A DNA stretch of 64,000 bases from Collinsella aerofaciens (GCF_902364945.1 NZ_CABJFS010000001.1:248001-312000); one strand, 5' to 3'; shown: positions 40,559-49,715, counted from the first letter of the stretch. A program made the numbers and translations. The notes: a model not told the origin generated them from the letters alone.

Positions 40559-41266
40559 TTACTCAGCCAGGAAGTCACGCTGGACAGCGGGATCGACCTT
40601 GACGCCAGGGCCCATGGTGGAAGACACGGAGATGGACTTGACGTACTTGCCCTTAGCAGAAGAAGGCTTGACGCGCAGGATCTCGGTGTACAGGGCAGCG
40701 TAGTTCTCGACGAGCTGCTGCTCAGAGAAGGACTTCTTGCCCAGGGGCACGTGGCAGATGCCGTAGCGGTCGGCGCGATACTCAACGCGGCCGGCCTTGA
40801 GCTCGGAGACCATCTTGGCGACGTCCATGGTCACGGTGCCGAGCTTAGGGTTCGGCATGAGGCCACGGGGACCAAGAATCTTACCGATGCGGCCAACCTT
40901 GGCCATCATGTTCGGCGTAGCGATAGCGGCGTCGAAGTTGATCTCGCCCTTTTGAATCTGGGCGACGAGCTCGTCGGAACCGATGATGTCGGCGCCGGCA
41001 GCCTCGGCCTCGCGGGCCTTCTCGCCCTCGGCGAAGACGGCAACACGAACGGTCTTGCCGGTGCCGTGGGGCAGGGAGATGGAACCACGGATGTTCTGGT
41101 CAGCCTTACGAGTATCGATGCCCAGACGGAAGTGAGCCTCGACGGTCTCGTCGAACTTGGCGGTGTCGAGCTCCTTGATGAGCTTGGCAGCCTGAAGGGG
41201 GGTGTAGAGCGTGGCGCGGTCGATCTTCTCGGCAGCGGCGTTATAGCTCTTACCATGCTTAGCCAT
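40559..41266 (-). CDS. rplA: 50S ribosomal protein L1
   Basis: 235 residues from ATG 41266 (AGGAGG eight bases upstream; an ATG two codons earlier is too close to it). Family motifs: [81 protein letters not shown]1 binds 23S rRNA at the E-site stalk and, in many bacteria, represses its own rplK-rplA mRNA. It follows rplK but is about 28 kb from rplJ-rplL. Confidence 0.97.
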   Translation of the reverse strand: MAKHGKSYNAAAEKIDRATLYTPLQAAKLIKELDTAKFDETVEAHFRLGIDTRKADQNIRGSISLPHGTGKTVRVAVFAEGEKAREAEAAGADIIGSDELVAQIQKGEINFDAAIATPNMMAKVGRIGKILGPRGLMPNPKLGTVTMDVAKMVSELKAGRVEYRADRYGICHVPLGKKSFSEQQLVENYAALYTEILRVKPSSAKGKYVKSISVSSTMGPGVKVDPAVQRDFLAE

Positions 41267-41383
41267 GTGCATTACCTCCTGTGGTTAAACGGGCGTGAGC
41301 CCTCCCACATCGTATCGTGTGCCCTATTGCACACATATAACGGGCGCCCCGGTCGGAGCACCCGTCATTACCTAAAGAAATCG

Positions 41384-41812
41384 CTACTCAGCGATGGTGA
41401 CGCCCATGGAACGGGCGGTACCGGCGATGATCTTCTTGGCGGCGTCAATGTCGTTGGCATTGAGGTCCGGCATCTTGATCTCGGCGATCTTGGTGAGCTG
41501 CTCCTGGGAGAGCTGACCGACCTTGTCGGCCTGGGGCTTAGCGGAACCAGACTTGAGGTTCAGCTCCTTCTTGATGAGGTGAGCCGCCGGCGGGGTCTTG
41601 GTGATGAAGGAGAAGGACTTATCCTCGTAGACAGAGATCTCAACGGGGATGATGTCGCCCTTCTTGTCCTGCGTCTCGGCGTTAAAGGCCTGGCAGAACT
41701 GCATGATGTTCACGCCAGCAGCGCCCAGGGCGGGGCCGACGGGAGGAGCGGGGTTAGCTGCACCAGCAGGAATCTGGAGCTTAATGACGTTGGCAACCTT
41801 CTTCTCAGCCAT
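41384..41812 (-). CDS. rplK: 50S ribosomal protein L11
   Basis: 142 residues from ATG 41812 (AAAGGA upstream). Landmarks: [36 protein letters not shown], and C-terminal [27 protein letters not shown]. It forms the GTPase-associated region with 23S rRNA and contacts elongation factors. Follows nusG in the usual order. Confidence 0.97.
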   Translation of the reverse strand: MAEKKVANVIKLQIPAGAANPAPPVGPALGAAGVNIMQFCQAFNAETQDKKGDIIPVEISVYEDKSFSFITKTPPAAHLIKKELNLKSGSAKPQADKVGQLSQEQLTKIAEIKMPDLNANDIDAAKKIIAGTARSMGVTIAE

Positions 41813-41932
41813 GGTCATTCCTTTCGAATCACGAGTGTGAAGTACTTGCTATATCGTAAGCACGCACGTGTTAGAAGCACTCCTGAGATGAGCAGTCACA
41901 GAAGAAGCACGCTCGCGCGAACGGACGCAAAC

Positions 41933-42469
41933 TTAAGCGATGACAGCGACCTGGTTAAAGTCGAGCTCGACCGGCGTCTCGCGGCCAAAGATCATCAGCG
42001 TGACCTTGAGCTTGCCTGCCTCGGTATTAACCTCGGAGACCTTGCCATCAAAGTCGGTAAGCGGGCCATCGGTGACGCGGACGGACGTGCCGACCTGAAT
42101 ATCGACCGAGGTGCGCTTGGGCGAATCGCCCTTACCGGGACGACGAGTCATCTTATTGTACTCGTCGCGGGAAAGCGGAGCGGGCTTGCCGTTGCCGCCC
42201 AGGAAACCGGTGACGCCGGGCGTGTTGCGAACACACGTCCAAGCATCGTCATCCATCTCCATGCGGACCAGGACATAACCCGGGAAGATCTTGGAATCCT
42301 TGGTCTCACGCTTGCCACCCTCTTTAATCTCGGTGACGCGCTCCATAGGAATCTCGATATCAAAGATACGGTCCTGCATGCCCATAGTCTCGATGCGATG
42401 CTCGAGATCGGACTTAACGCGGTTCTCGTATCCAGAGTAAGTGTGAACGACGTACCAACGCTTAGACAT
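41933..42469 (-). CDS. nusG: Transcription termination/antitermination protein NusG
   Basis: 178 residues. NGN domain at about 1-115 (RWYVVHTYSGYENRVKSDLE, IFPGYVLVRMEMDDDAW, NTPGVTGFLGG) and KOW domain at about 125-178 (VGTSVRVTDGPLTDFDGKVS). It binds RNA polymerase and couples it to translation or Rho. Three bases separate it from the secE stop; its Shine-Dalgarno overlaps that stop. Confidence 0.96.
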   Translation of the reverse strand: MSKRWYVVHTYSGYENRVKSDLEHRIETMGMQDRIFDIEIPMERVTEIKEGGKRETKDSKIFPGYVLVRMEMDDDAWTCVRNTPGVTGFLGGNGKPAPLSRDEYNKMTRRPGKGDSPKRTSVDIQVGTSVRVTDGPLTDFDGKVSEVNTEAGKLKVTLMIFGRETPVELDFNQVAVIA

Positions 42470-42472
42470 GGT

Positions 42473-42811
42473 TTAGCCCCTCAATCCAGAGAACAGAGCG
42501 AGAGCCTCGCCAAAGCCAGCATCGAGCAGAGCGATGACGACGCCGACGATGATCAGAGAAGCGCAAACGACGACCGAGTAGTTCACGAGCTCCTTCTTAT
42601 CGGGCCACGTGACACGCTTCATCTCGGACTTGACCGAAGCGAAATACTTCTTGGTGCGGGCGAAGAAACCAGGCTTCTCGTTCTTCTTGGACTTCGCAGC
42701 CTTCTCGTTCTTCTTGGCAACGGCCTTCTTGGCCTCAACCTTGGAGTTGGCGGCAGCGTTATTGGCAGGTGCCGACTGCTGAGCCTTCTTCTTGTTCTTC
42801 TTGTTGGCCAT
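42473..42811 (-). CDS. secE: Preprotein translocase subunit SecE
   Basis: 112 residues. A Lys/Ala-rich N-terminal half (repeated KKNEKAAKSKKNEK) precedes the conserved SecE core: FFARTKKYFASVKSEMKRVT, WPDKKELVNYSVVVCASLI and one C-terminal membrane segment. It clamps SecY in the translocon. The charged extension is longer than in many SecE proteins. A hairpin (CGTAAGC/GCTTACG, 42853-42877) lies between it and tRNA-Trp. Confidence 0.93.
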   Translation of the reverse strand: MANKKNKKKAQQSAPANNAAANSKVEAKKAVAKKNEKAAKSKKNEKPGFFARTKKYFASVKSEMKRVTWPDKKELVNYSVVVCASLIIVGVVIALLDAGFGEALALFSGLRG

Positions 42812-42887
42812 TTGGGTTACCTCCGCGCAATGCGCTTATACATGAGTAAACCGTAAGCCCCCAATTGGGAGCTTACGGAATAATGAC

Positions 42888-42963
42888 TGGCACGCCAGGA
42901 AGGACTCGAACCCTCAACACTCGGTTTTGGAGACCGATGCTCTACCAATTGAACTACTGGCGT
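42888..42963 (-). tRNA. tRNA-Trp (CCA)
   Basis: Cloverleaf on the minus strand: acceptor ACGCCAG/CTGGCGT, D arm with AATTGGTAGAGC, anticodon CCA in CGGTCTCCAAAACCG, T arm GGTTCGAGTCC, encoded 3' CCA. It lies between rpmG and secE, a common arrangement. Confidence 0.96.
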
Positions 42964-42976
42964 ATATGACTAGAGA

Positions 42977-43126
42977 CTAGCGAGTCTCTTTGTGCAACGT
43001 GTGGTGACGGCACCAGGGGCAATACTTCTTGATCTCCATACGATCAGGCATGTTCGACTTGTTCTTGGTGGTCGTATAGTTGCGGCGCTTGCACTCAGTG
43101 CACGCAAGAGTAACTAGAGTACGCAT
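42977..43126 (-). CDS. rpmG: 50S ribosomal protein L33
   Basis: 49 residues, [20 protein letters not shown], ending [12 protein letters not shown]. Four cysteines in two CxxC pairs (ACTEC, YCPWC) bind zinc, the C+ form of L33. Located directly upstream of tRNA-Trp and secE as in many bacteria. Between it and the tuf terminator, 43127-43341, I see no gene. Confidence 0.95.
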   Translation of the reverse strand: MRTLVTLACTECKRRNYTTTKNKSNMPDRMEIKKYCPWCRHHTLHKETR

Positions 43127-43341
43127 GTATCCTGAACCTTTCATTTCCGCCCCGTACGGGCACGAGATGGTACTTTATCAGCTCTATGTAAGTGCTGTCA
43201 ATGAAAACCTCGAATCAATTGGTTCTCGGTGGATCCATTCATATTTGGAACACATCAATGAAGCCATCGAGAGCTAATCGACGGTGCAACCAGGACCATT
43301 ATTGATCCTCTCGACACCAGCAACGGCTCAATATCCATTGC

Positions 43342-43380
43342 AGAAAAGAACCCGGCACCCATATAAGTGCCGGGTTCTCT
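43342..43380 (-). terminator. Terminator after tuf
   Basis: Perfect 12-bp stem AGAACCCGGCAC/GTGCCGGGTTCT with minus-strand TTTTCTGC after it, 25 bases past the tuf stop. Confidence 0.9.
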
Positions 43381-43403
43381 AAGTCAACTATCAGAGAGCT
43401 AAT

Positions 43404-44594
43404 TTACTCAATGATCGTGGAGACGATGCCCGAACCGACGGTGTGGCCACCCTCGCGGATAGCGAAGCGCAGGCCCTCCTCCATGGCGATCGGGTGGATG
43501 AGGTCGCCCTCGATGGTGATGTGGTCACCAGGCATAGCCATCTCGGTGCCCTCGGGGAGCTTGACCGTACCGGTAACGTCGGTGGTACGGAAGTAGAACT
43601 GAGGACGATAACCATCGAAGAACGGGGTGTGACGGCCGCCCTCCTCCTTGGTCAGAACGTAGATCTCGCCGGTGAACTTGGTGTGCGGGGTAACCGAACC
43701 GGGCTTGCAGAGAACCTGGCCGCGCTCGATGTCCTCGCGCTTGATGCCGCGGAGCAGCAGACCGACGTTGTCGCCAGCCTCGCAGAAGTCCATGGACTTA
43801 CGGAACATCTCGATACCGGTAACGACGGTGTTCTGGGTATCCTTGATGCCGACGATCTCGACGGGCTCGTTGAGCTTGAGCTCACCGCGCTCGACACGGC
43901 CGGTAGCAACAGTACCACGGCCGGAGATGGTCATAACGTCCTCAACGGCCATCAGGAACGGGAGGTCGTTGTTACGAGCAGGCGTCGGGATGTACTCGTC
44001 GACGGCGTTCATGAGCTCGCGGATAGCGTCCATCCACTTGGCGTCGCCCTCGAGAGCGCCCAGAGCGGAACCACGGATGACGGGGATGTCGTCGCCGGGG
44101 AAATCGTACTCGGAGAGGAGCTCACGGGTCTCCATCTCGACGAGGTCGATGAGCTCGTCATCGTCAACCATGTCGCACTTGTTCAGGAAAACGACGATGT
44201 AAGGAACGCCAACCTGACGGGCGAGCAGGATGTGCTCGCGGGTCTGAGCCATGGGGCCGTCGGTAGCGGCGATGACCAGGATAGCGCCGTCCATCTGAGC
44301 AGCACCGGAGATCATGTTCTTGACGTAGTCAGCGTGGCCCGGGCAGTCAACGTGAGCGTAGTGACGGGCAGCAGTCTCGTACTCGACGTGGGAGACGGAG
44401 ATCGTAATGCCGCGCTCGCGCTCCTCGGGAGCCTTGTCGATGTTCTCGAACGCAGTGAAGTCAGCCTTGCAGCCCTCGGTCTCGGAGAGAACCTTGGTGA
44501 TGGCGGCGGTCAGCGTGGTCTTGCCGTGGTCGACGTGACCAATGGTGCCGATGTTAACATGCGGCTTAGTGCGCTCAAACTTCTCTTTGGCCAT
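43404..44594 (-). CDS. tuf: Elongation factor Tu
   Basis: 396 residues from ATG 44594 (GAGGAGG upstream). G1 [10 protein letters not shown]2 around RGITI, G3 [14 protein letters not shown]4 NKCDMVDD, G5 SALGALEGD; domains II and III follow ([10 protein letters not shown] near the end). It carries aminoacyl-tRNA to the ribosome. It stands apart from fusA and the str operon and is instead downstream of three tRNA genes with which it may be co-transcribed. Confidence 0.98.
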   Translation of the reverse strand: MAKEKFERTKPHVNIGTIGHVDHGKTTLTAAITKVLSETEGCKADFTAFENIDKAPEERERGITISVSHVEYETAARHYAHVDCPGHADYVKNMISGAAQMDGAILVIAATDGPMAQTREHILLARQVGVPYIVVFLNKCDMVDDDELIDLVEMETRELLSEYDFPGDDIPVIRGSALGALEGDAKWMDAIRELMNAVDEYIPTPARNNDLPFLMAVEDVMTISGRGTVATGRVERGELKLNEPVEIVGIKDTQNTVVTGIEMFRKSMDFCEAGDNVGLLLRGIKREDIERGQVLCKPGSVTPHTKFTGEIYVLTKEEGGRHTPFFDGYRPQFYFRTTDVTGTVKLPEGTEMAMPGDHITIEGDLIHPIAMEEGLRFAIREGGHTVGSGIVSTIIE

Positions 44595-44690
44595 AAAGCC
44601 CTCCTCTAAACAGGTCGTCCCCGGACGGGACTTTGCCTTTATACCATAGTAGCCTCTCAACATACTATTGAGAAGCCACCGTGTTACCTA

Positions 44691-44767
44691 TGGTAGCGGT
44701 GACTGGATTCGAACCAGTGACGCCACGGGTATGAACCGTGTGCTCTAACCAACTGAGCTACACCGCC
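44691..44767 (-). tRNA. tRNA-Met (CAT), elongator type
   Basis: Acceptor GGCGGTG/CACCGCT (one G-U pair), D arm AGCTCAGTTGGTTAGAGC, anticodon CAT in CGGTTCATACCCG, T arm TGGTTCGAATCCA, discriminator A and encoded CCA. The first pair G-U makes it elongator rather than initiator. Confidence 0.95.
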
Positions 44768-44770
44768 GGA

Positions 44771-44846
44771 TGGAGCCTGCAACCAGACTTGAACTGGTGA
44801 CCTCTTCGTTACCAACGAAGTGCTCTACCGACTGAGCTATACAGGC
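44771..44846 (-). tRNA. tRNA-Thr (GGT)
   Basis: Acceptor GCCTGTA/TGCAGGC, anticodon GGT in TTCGTTGGTAACGAA, T arm CAGTTCAAGTCTG, discriminator T, encoded CCA. Three bases from tRNA-Met. Confidence 0.95.
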
Positions 44847-44856
44847 ACTTGACGGG

Positions 44857-44938
44857 TGGGAGCTATAGGATTCGAACCTATGTAGGCAGAGCCAACGGGT
44901 TTACAGCCCGTCCCCATTAACCACTCGGGCAAACTCCC
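44857..44938 (-). tRNA. tRNA-Tyr (GTA)
   Basis: 82 bases with a long variable arm; acceptor GGGAGTT/AGCTCCC, anticodon GTA in CGGGCTGTAAACCCG, T arm AGGTTCGAATCCT. After discriminator A the genome reads CCC, not CCA, so the tail must be repaired by tRNA nucleotidyltransferase, unlike the other tRNAs here. Confidence 0.95.
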
Positions 44939-45000
44939 AATCGTTCAAGTATCCGCAGGTTCTTTGGTCTTTTGGACCGCCGCCCCCGCGAACGAAAAAG

Positions 45001-45030
45001 ATAATACGATGCAACCTTGGGGGCTGTCAA
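45001..45030 (-). promoter_or_regulatory. Promoter of the tRNA-Tyr/Thr/Met operon
   Basis: Minus strand TTGACA (45030-45025, consensus) and TATTAT (45006-45001), 18 bp apart, 63 bases before tRNA-Tyr. Probably also feeds tuf. Confidence 0.75.
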
Positions 45031-45243
45031 CGAAAACCTCTAGATACACGGTTCCGGGCGTATCTATATAGCCGTGACCTGCGGTTTTGTTGAGTTTGGA
45101 TGTGAAGGACGGTGGTTTTGGATACAGCGGTGACGTTTCCCAAGGTAACACTTTGGTGTAGTGGAGTACACCTTCAGGATCGAACTTCGATAACAGCCTA
45201 TTTGCACCTATATATAGGTCGAGATCGGGCTTCCGCGGCAGAT

Positions 45244-45357
45244 TCGAGCGTGGATTTTCTCCCGTTTGAAATCGAGCGTGGATAATCTCCCACTATTGGC
45301 GTGCCCCCAAGGCCAAAGTGGCAGATTATCCACGCTCATTCTCCAGGCGGGAGAACT
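45244..45357. repeat. Repeat R5 (GAGCGTGGAT), left side of bgl cassette
   Basis: Two direct copies of a TCGAGCGTGGAT unit (45244, 45273) and one inverted copy; 45275-45293 and 45319-45337 form a 19-bp inverted repeat with one mismatch, and TTCTCCCG/CGGGAGAA enclose them. A related block lies at 49376-49445 beyond the other end of the cassette. 44939-45369 holds no gene. Confidence 0.8.
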
Positions 45358-45369
45358 ATAGAGCCGCAA

Positions 45370-46203
45370 CTACTCGGGCCAGGCCAAAGTAGACCCATAG
45401 AGCGGCTCCCCCTTGGTGCAGGGGTAGCGACTCAAGTAACACGACGATAGCAAGTCGAAGAAATAAGTCATGGCATATTTCGAATAAACGCCGAGTCGGT
45501 CAATTCCGTTTCCCGCATTACCAAGACGATATACACGGTCAAAAGACCTCGATTTGTCATCGTTGCTAAACGCAGTAATTAGAATCTTCCTGCCCGAACG
45601 GCAATCAAGATACTCACGCGCCTGTGACGCAAATAGCCCGGAGACCGATACGAGAATTATCAATGACTGCGAAGTGTCTCCCATGTTTTTCAATTCCGCG
45701 ACGTTAGCCCCAGCAACTATGCGAACTATCTTGCCCGCATAAAACATTTCCTGCTGAAATCGTACGAGATTGGCGCTCACATTATTGGTGCACCAGATTT
45801 CAACGTTTTTATGGCCATCAATTTCGTCGGCAAGGTGCTTAATAGCGATATCGGACACGCCGCTTTCGACCTCAGCGAACATCTCGATCATGCGAACGTC
45901 GAGCTCTGCCCTGTACTCCTCGTAGCCAAATTCCTCCTCTCGATGGCTTAAGTCGCTTGGAAAGACTGATTGAGTAAATGATTCTTTCAAATCGCTAAGA
46001 GACTGGTAGCCCAATCGATTGCAGAAACGACGAACAGCGGAACGGGTCACGAATGCATCGCGGGTTATTGCGGCAACATTGATTTCGCTCGAACGCCTAA
46101 TGTGAGCGATGAGATATCGAGCGATGGCGGCATCGTTTGACCCAAACTCGCTGTTGATGATGGAGCTAATGCGATTGAGCACATCGAAGTCATTGATATT
46201 CAC
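45370..46203 (-). CDS. MurR/RpiR family transcriptional regulator
   Basis: 277 residues if started at GTG 46203, which has GAGGG six bases upstream; an in-frame ATG at 46242 would add 13 residues but lacks a ribosome site. N-terminal RpiR-type helix-turn-helix at about 1-80 (DAAIARYLIAHIRRSSEINV, FVTRSAVRRFCNRLGYQSLS); the C-terminal SIS-like sugar-phosphate domain (about 110-260; VEIWCTNNVSANLVRFQQEM, SLIILVSVSGLFASQAREYL, KILITAFSNDD) is weakly conserved. Divergent from the beta-glucosidase operon and probably its regulator, sensing a phospho-sugar (inference). Confidence 0.85.
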   Translation of the reverse strand: MNINDFDVLNRISSIINSEFGSNDAAIARYLIAHIRRSSEINVAAITRDAFVTRSAVRRFCNRLGYQSLSDLKESFTQSVFPSDLSHREEEFGYEEYRAELDVRMIEMFAEVESGVSDIAIKHLADEIDGHKNVEIWCTNNVSANLVRFQQEMFYAGKIVRIVAGANVAELKNMGDTSQSLIILVSVSGLFASQAREYLDCRSGRKILITAFSNDDKSRSFDRVYRLGNAGNGIDRLGVYSKYAMTYFFDLLSSCYLSRYPCTKGEPLYGSTLAWPE

Positions 46204-46245
46204 GTGATCCCTCTTTCCGCTCTCCTCGATATTATGGTTCATTTA

Positions 46246-46283
46246 TTGAATCAAACAGCTTTGGTCGTTCTCCTATGATTCAA
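46246..46283. promoter_or_regulatory. Candidate RpiR operator in the divergent region
   Basis: Inverted repeat TTGAATCA (46246-46253) and TGATTCAA (46276-46283) with centres 30 bp apart, between the regulator and bglA. Position and symmetry suit a regulator dimer site. Confidence 0.5.
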
Positions 46284-46354
46284 ATCAGTTGACGTCATCT
46301 TAATCGTAATTCCGTCACACGTATCCACCGTGTTGAATGATGGAAAGGGGATTC

Positions 46355-47773
46355 ATGGGCAACGTGAACAACATGCCGTTTCTCTGGGGTTCCGCCACAG
46401 CGTCTTATCAGTGCGAGGGTGCCTGGAACGAAGACGGCAAAGGCCTCGGCGAGTGGGATTTCTTTAACCACACAAGCAATAAGAACATCAACCATGTTGA
46501 CGGTGATGTATCTTGCGACTTCTACCATCGCTATGAAGAAGATATCCGCATGATGAAAGAAGGCGGACAAAACACCTATCGCTTCTCTCTTTCATGGAGT
46601 CGAATCATCCCCACGGGTATCGGCGAAGTGAATGAAGAGGGTATCGATTTTTATAATCGAGTCATTGATTGCTGCCTCGAAAATGGCATAGAGCCCAACG
46701 TTACGCTGTTCCATTACGATCTGCCATTCACGCTTGCTTGCAAAGGCGGATGGCTGAACAACGACATGGCAGAGTGGTTCTGCAAATACGCCAAGATTTG
46801 CTTTGAGCGCTTTGGAGACCGCGTCAAAATCTGGGCTACCGTTAACGAGCCGCATTTCTACAGCTACTGCGTAAACATGTTGGGCAACTATCCCCCCAAT
46901 CGATCGCTCGACGTTCAGTCGTACATGCAGTTTCAATACAACCTGATGCGCGCAAGCGCACTCGCAGTCCGAGCATATCGTCAAATGGGCTACGACGGCA
47001 TCATCGGCGCCGTCCACGATGGCGGCGTTGTCGAACTCGACCCGGCAACCGAGCACCCTGATGACGTATTTCGATACGCAGACTTTTTCGCCAATCGCAT
47101 GATTCTGGCACCAGCGCTTCAGGGTCAACTGCCGCCAGAAATGGACGAAATCCTTGAAAAACTTGGCGTCTCGCTCTATCGATCCCCAAATGACGTAGAA
47201 GAATTCAGAGACGGTAAAGTCGATTTTATTGGACTCAACGTGTATTGCCGAGAGTATGTAACCGACTGGCACGGTGGAGAGCTTGCCGTTTCGGCGAACA
47301 ATAAGGGCGGTTCGAGCAAAAAAGTCGAAGGAAAATGCATTGCGCCCTTGTTTGAAAGCGCCCGCGACAGCAATGTTCCCCGCAATAAATGGGGCCGCGA
47401 AATACTCCCAAGTTGCATGTATTCAACCATCATGGATGTCCACGAGCGCTATGACGCGCCCCGCATCTTTATTACGGAAAACGGACATGGCGCCTATGAG
47501 CAACCAGACGCAGACGGAATGATCCACGATGATGACCGCATCGAGCTTCTGGGCCAGTTCATCGAGCACATGATGAGGGCTAAGCGCGACGGCGCGCGCG
47601 TTGAGGGCTACTACCTCTGGTCGACGATGGATCTGTATAGCTGGATCAACGGCTACGAAAAACGATACGGACTTGTCCACATCGACTTCGAGAACAATCT
47701 GGAGCGCACCCCCAAAAAGAGCTGGTATTGGTACCGAGACCTTATCTCGAAGTATCAGGAGCAGGAAGGTTAG
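46355..47773 (+). CDS. bglA: 6-phospho-beta-glucosidase (GH1)
   Basis: 472 residues from ATG 46355 behind AAAGGGG; an ATG six codons earlier is less well placed. GH1 barrel: N-terminal FLWGSATASYQCEGAW, acid/base Glu in TVNEPHFYSYC (about 165), nucleophile Glu in FITENGHGAY (about 375), and WSTMDLYSWINGYEKRYGLV near the C-terminus. The Tyr/Lys pair in the final loop region fits the phospho-glycoside subgroup, and an EIIBC follows nine bases later, so it cleaves phosphorylated beta-glucosides (cellobiose, arbutin or salicin type) after PTS uptake. Confidence 0.93.
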   Translation: MGNVNNMPFLWGSATASYQCEGAWNEDGKGLGEWDFFNHTSNKNINHVDGDVSCDFYHRYEEDIRMMKEGGQNTYRFSLSWSRIIPTGIGEVNEEGIDFYNRVIDCCLENGIEPNVTLFHYDLPFTLACKGGWLNNDMAEWFCKYAKICFERFGDRVKIWATVNEPHFYSYCVNMLGNYPPNRSLDVQSYMQFQYNLMRASALAVRAYRQMGYDGIIGAVHDGGVVELDPATEHPDDVFRYADFFANRMILAPALQGQLPPEMDEILEKLGVSLYRSPNDVEEFRDGKVDFIGLNVYCREYVTDWHGGELAVSANNKGGSSKKVEGKCIAPLFESARDSNVPRNKWGREILPSCMYSTIMDVHERYDAPRIFITENGHGAYEQPDADGMIHDDDRIELLGQFIEHMMRAKRDGARVEGYYLWSTMDLYSWINGYEKRYGLVHIDFENNLERTPKKSWYWYRDLISKYQEQEG

Positions 47774-47782
47774 GAGAAAGAG

Positions 47783-49183
47783 ATGAAATATCAGGCAATG
47801 TCCGAAACAGTCCTAAAGGCTGTTGGCGGCAAAGAGAACATTACATCGGTAACTCATTGTGCGACGCGCCTTCGCATCGACGCACGAGACACCTCGATCA
47901 TCGATCTCCAGCTCGCCAAATCGGCCGATCAGGCGCTCGGGGCAGTAGTCAGCGGTGGCCAGCTTCAGGTGATCATCGGCCCCAACGTCACCGAGGCTTA
48001 CAACGACTTCCTCGACTTCGCGGGAATCGAAGTCGGCGGCGGCGCGGTTGCCGATGATGCCCAAACCGCCAAGGATCTTGCAGAGGGTATCAAAAGCGGC
48101 AACACTGCCATGAGCCTGGTTGAGAAATTCGGAAATGTCTCCGCACAGGTATTCATGCCCATCGTCCCGGCGCTCATCGTAGGCGGACTCATTCTTTCGA
48201 TTAAGAATCTCCTGGTCAATTATTGTGGATTGAGCACCGATAGCGGAACTGCTCAGGTTCTGCTGGCGATCTTCAGCGCCTCATTTAGCTTCCTGCCCGT
48301 TTACCTAGGCTACCAGCTCGCCGCTGTCATGAAGATGCAGCCTATCATGGGCGCGCTGCTGGGCGCAATCATGATTAGCTCGTCTATTAGCGGTGCTGAG
48401 GGTCTCGACTTTCTTGGCATCCCCATCCCGACGAATGACTACTCGAGCACGGTGGTGCCAATCGTACTGGGCGTTGTGTTCATGTACTTTGTTGATCGCG
48501 GTCTTCAGAAAATCATCCCGGACGTTACCAAACTGTTCTTGAAGCCGCTACTCACCATGTTTATCGTCGTGCCTGTTGAGCTGATTATCCTCGGCCCCGC
48601 CGGCAGCATGATGGGCTACGCGCTGAGTGATGCCGTCACGTGGCTCATGGATAACGTGGCATTTATCGCTACTCCAATCCTTGCAGCCCTTAACCCCTAT
48701 TTTGTCATGCTCGGTCTTGATAAGGCCTACATCGCAATCGAAGTTACGAGCTTGGCGCAGCTCGGCTGGGCGCCCATCATCTTTGGCTTCATCTCAAACC
48801 TCTGCATTGGCGGCACGAGTCTCGCCTTGGCAACTGCAATGAAAGGCAACAAGGAGAAGAGGGGTATGGTCACCACGGTTGCCGTCACCGCACTCTGCGG
48901 CGTAACTGAGCCCGCGTTCTACGGCTGCCTCATCGAGCGTCCCCGCCTGCTTGTCGGCACGGCAATCGGCGCCCTCTGCGCGGGACTCCCCGCAGGTATC
49001 TTCGTCCTGAAGGAGTATGTTGCGGGAGCATGCCCCGGCCTTCTTTCGGCGCTGATTTTTATCGCTCCCGATGGATCCATGGGCAACTTCGTACTGGCGT
49101 GCGTTGTCGCCGTCATCGCCATCGTCGTCTCGTTCATCGCTGCACGCGTGATCATCAAGAAGAACCCCAACTATATTGAGTAA
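47783..49183 (+). CDS. PTS beta-glucoside transporter EIIBC
   Basis: 466 residues. EIIB domain at 1-85 with phospho-cysteine C26 in THCATRLRI; then a glucose-superfamily EIIC from about 105, with around ten membrane segments and the GVTEPAFYGC loop near residue 377. Glucoside permeases of the BglF type usually carry a C-terminal EIIA (about 625 residues); here the protein ends after EIIC (KKNPNYIE). The phosphate must come from a separate EIIA, possibly the one at 26635-27198. Shine-Dalgarno AGGAGA overlaps the intergenic nine bases. Confidence 0.92.
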   Translation: MKYQAMSETVLKAVGGKENITSVTHCATRLRIDARDTSIIDLQLAKSADQALGAVVSGGQLQVIIGPNVTEAYNDFLDFAGIEVGGGAVADDAQTAKDLAEGIKSGNTAMSLVEKFGNVSAQVFMPIVPALIVGGLILSIKNLLVNYCGLSTDSGTAQVLLAIFSASFSFLPVYLGYQLAAVMKMQPIMGALLGAIMISSSISGAEGLDFLGIPIPTNDYSSTVVPIVLGVVFMYFVDRGLQKIIPDVTKLFLKPLLTMFIVVPVELIILGPAGSMMGYALSDAVTWLMDNVAFIATPILAALNPYFVMLGLDKAYIAIEVTSLAQLGWAPIIFGFISNLCIGGTSLALATAMKGNKEKRGMVTTVAVTALCGVTEPAFYGCLIERPRLLVGTAIGALCAGLPAGIFVLKEYVAGACPGLLSALIFIAPDGSMGNFVLACVVAVIAIVVSFIAARVIIKKNPNYIE

Positions 49184-49283
49184 ATGCCCGCTGTTTGCAT
49201 TGGGGACATCCTCGGCAGACCATTAGCAAGAACCCAAGAAGTCCCTTAGGAGCTCGATTAATCCATTCGGATTCCTGAGGCAC

Positions 49284-49324
49284 AAACGACCCCGATTCCA
49301 CAATGAAATCGGGGTCGTTGTTTC
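49284..49324 (+). terminator. Terminator after the bgl operon
   Basis: Perfect 13-bp stem AACGACCCCGATT/AATCGGGGTCGTT followed by TGTTTCT, 100 bases past the EIIBC stop. 49184-49715 otherwise contains only repeats. Confidence 0.85.
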
Positions 49325-49375
49325 TAAAGCCGTCGATAGACAATCGGTGTTTACCTTAGCCCCCTATCCAAGTTA

Positions 49376-49445
49376 ATTATCCACGCTCGTTCTCCGGTCG
49401 GGAGATTTTCTTCTCTCTCGTGTCCAGAAATCCACGCTCGAGCAG
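49376..49445. repeat. Repeat R5, right side of bgl cassette
   Basis: TTATCCACGCTCGTTCTCC, then CGGGAGA, and a second TCCACGCTCGAG at the end. The first part matches 45326-45354 on the other side of the bgl cassette. Confidence 0.7.
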
Positions 49446-49470
49446 GACATCCAGGACCGTACCCGCCCTT

Positions 49471-49607
49471 GTCTCGATCTGTAACAGCAGGAGACCTATT
49501 CCGCTTCTACATGTTACAGATCAAGATATTCCTAAAACACCCTAAGTTTCATCTCAATCTGTAACAGTTAGATGCCAAATATCGGTCTTGGCGTTACAGA
49601 TTTAGAC
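49471..49607. repeat. Regular alternating 17-bp repeat array, locus 2
   Basis: Repeats at 49471-49487, 49511-49527, 49551-49567 and 49591-49607 in alternating orientation, with three 23-bp intervals: the exact geometry of 38791-38927. Consensus RTCTCAATCTGTAACAG. The left-orientation copies are best conserved; the inverted ones carry 1-4 changes. The intervals share no clear similarity with those of locus 1. Confidence 0.88.
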
Positions 49608-49715
49608 AAACTGGAGGACGAGACAAACCAAAAACGGGATGGGCGCTAACCCAATGGCGCACCACCTAAATAGAAACGGGCCCTGTCCCACAAGGAACAG
49701 AGCCCGAAACTCTCA

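Noticed and set aside
43080..43277. 65-codon plus-strand frame between rpmG and tuf
   Set aside because: Starts inside rpmG antisense, has no ribosome site and no recognisable features.
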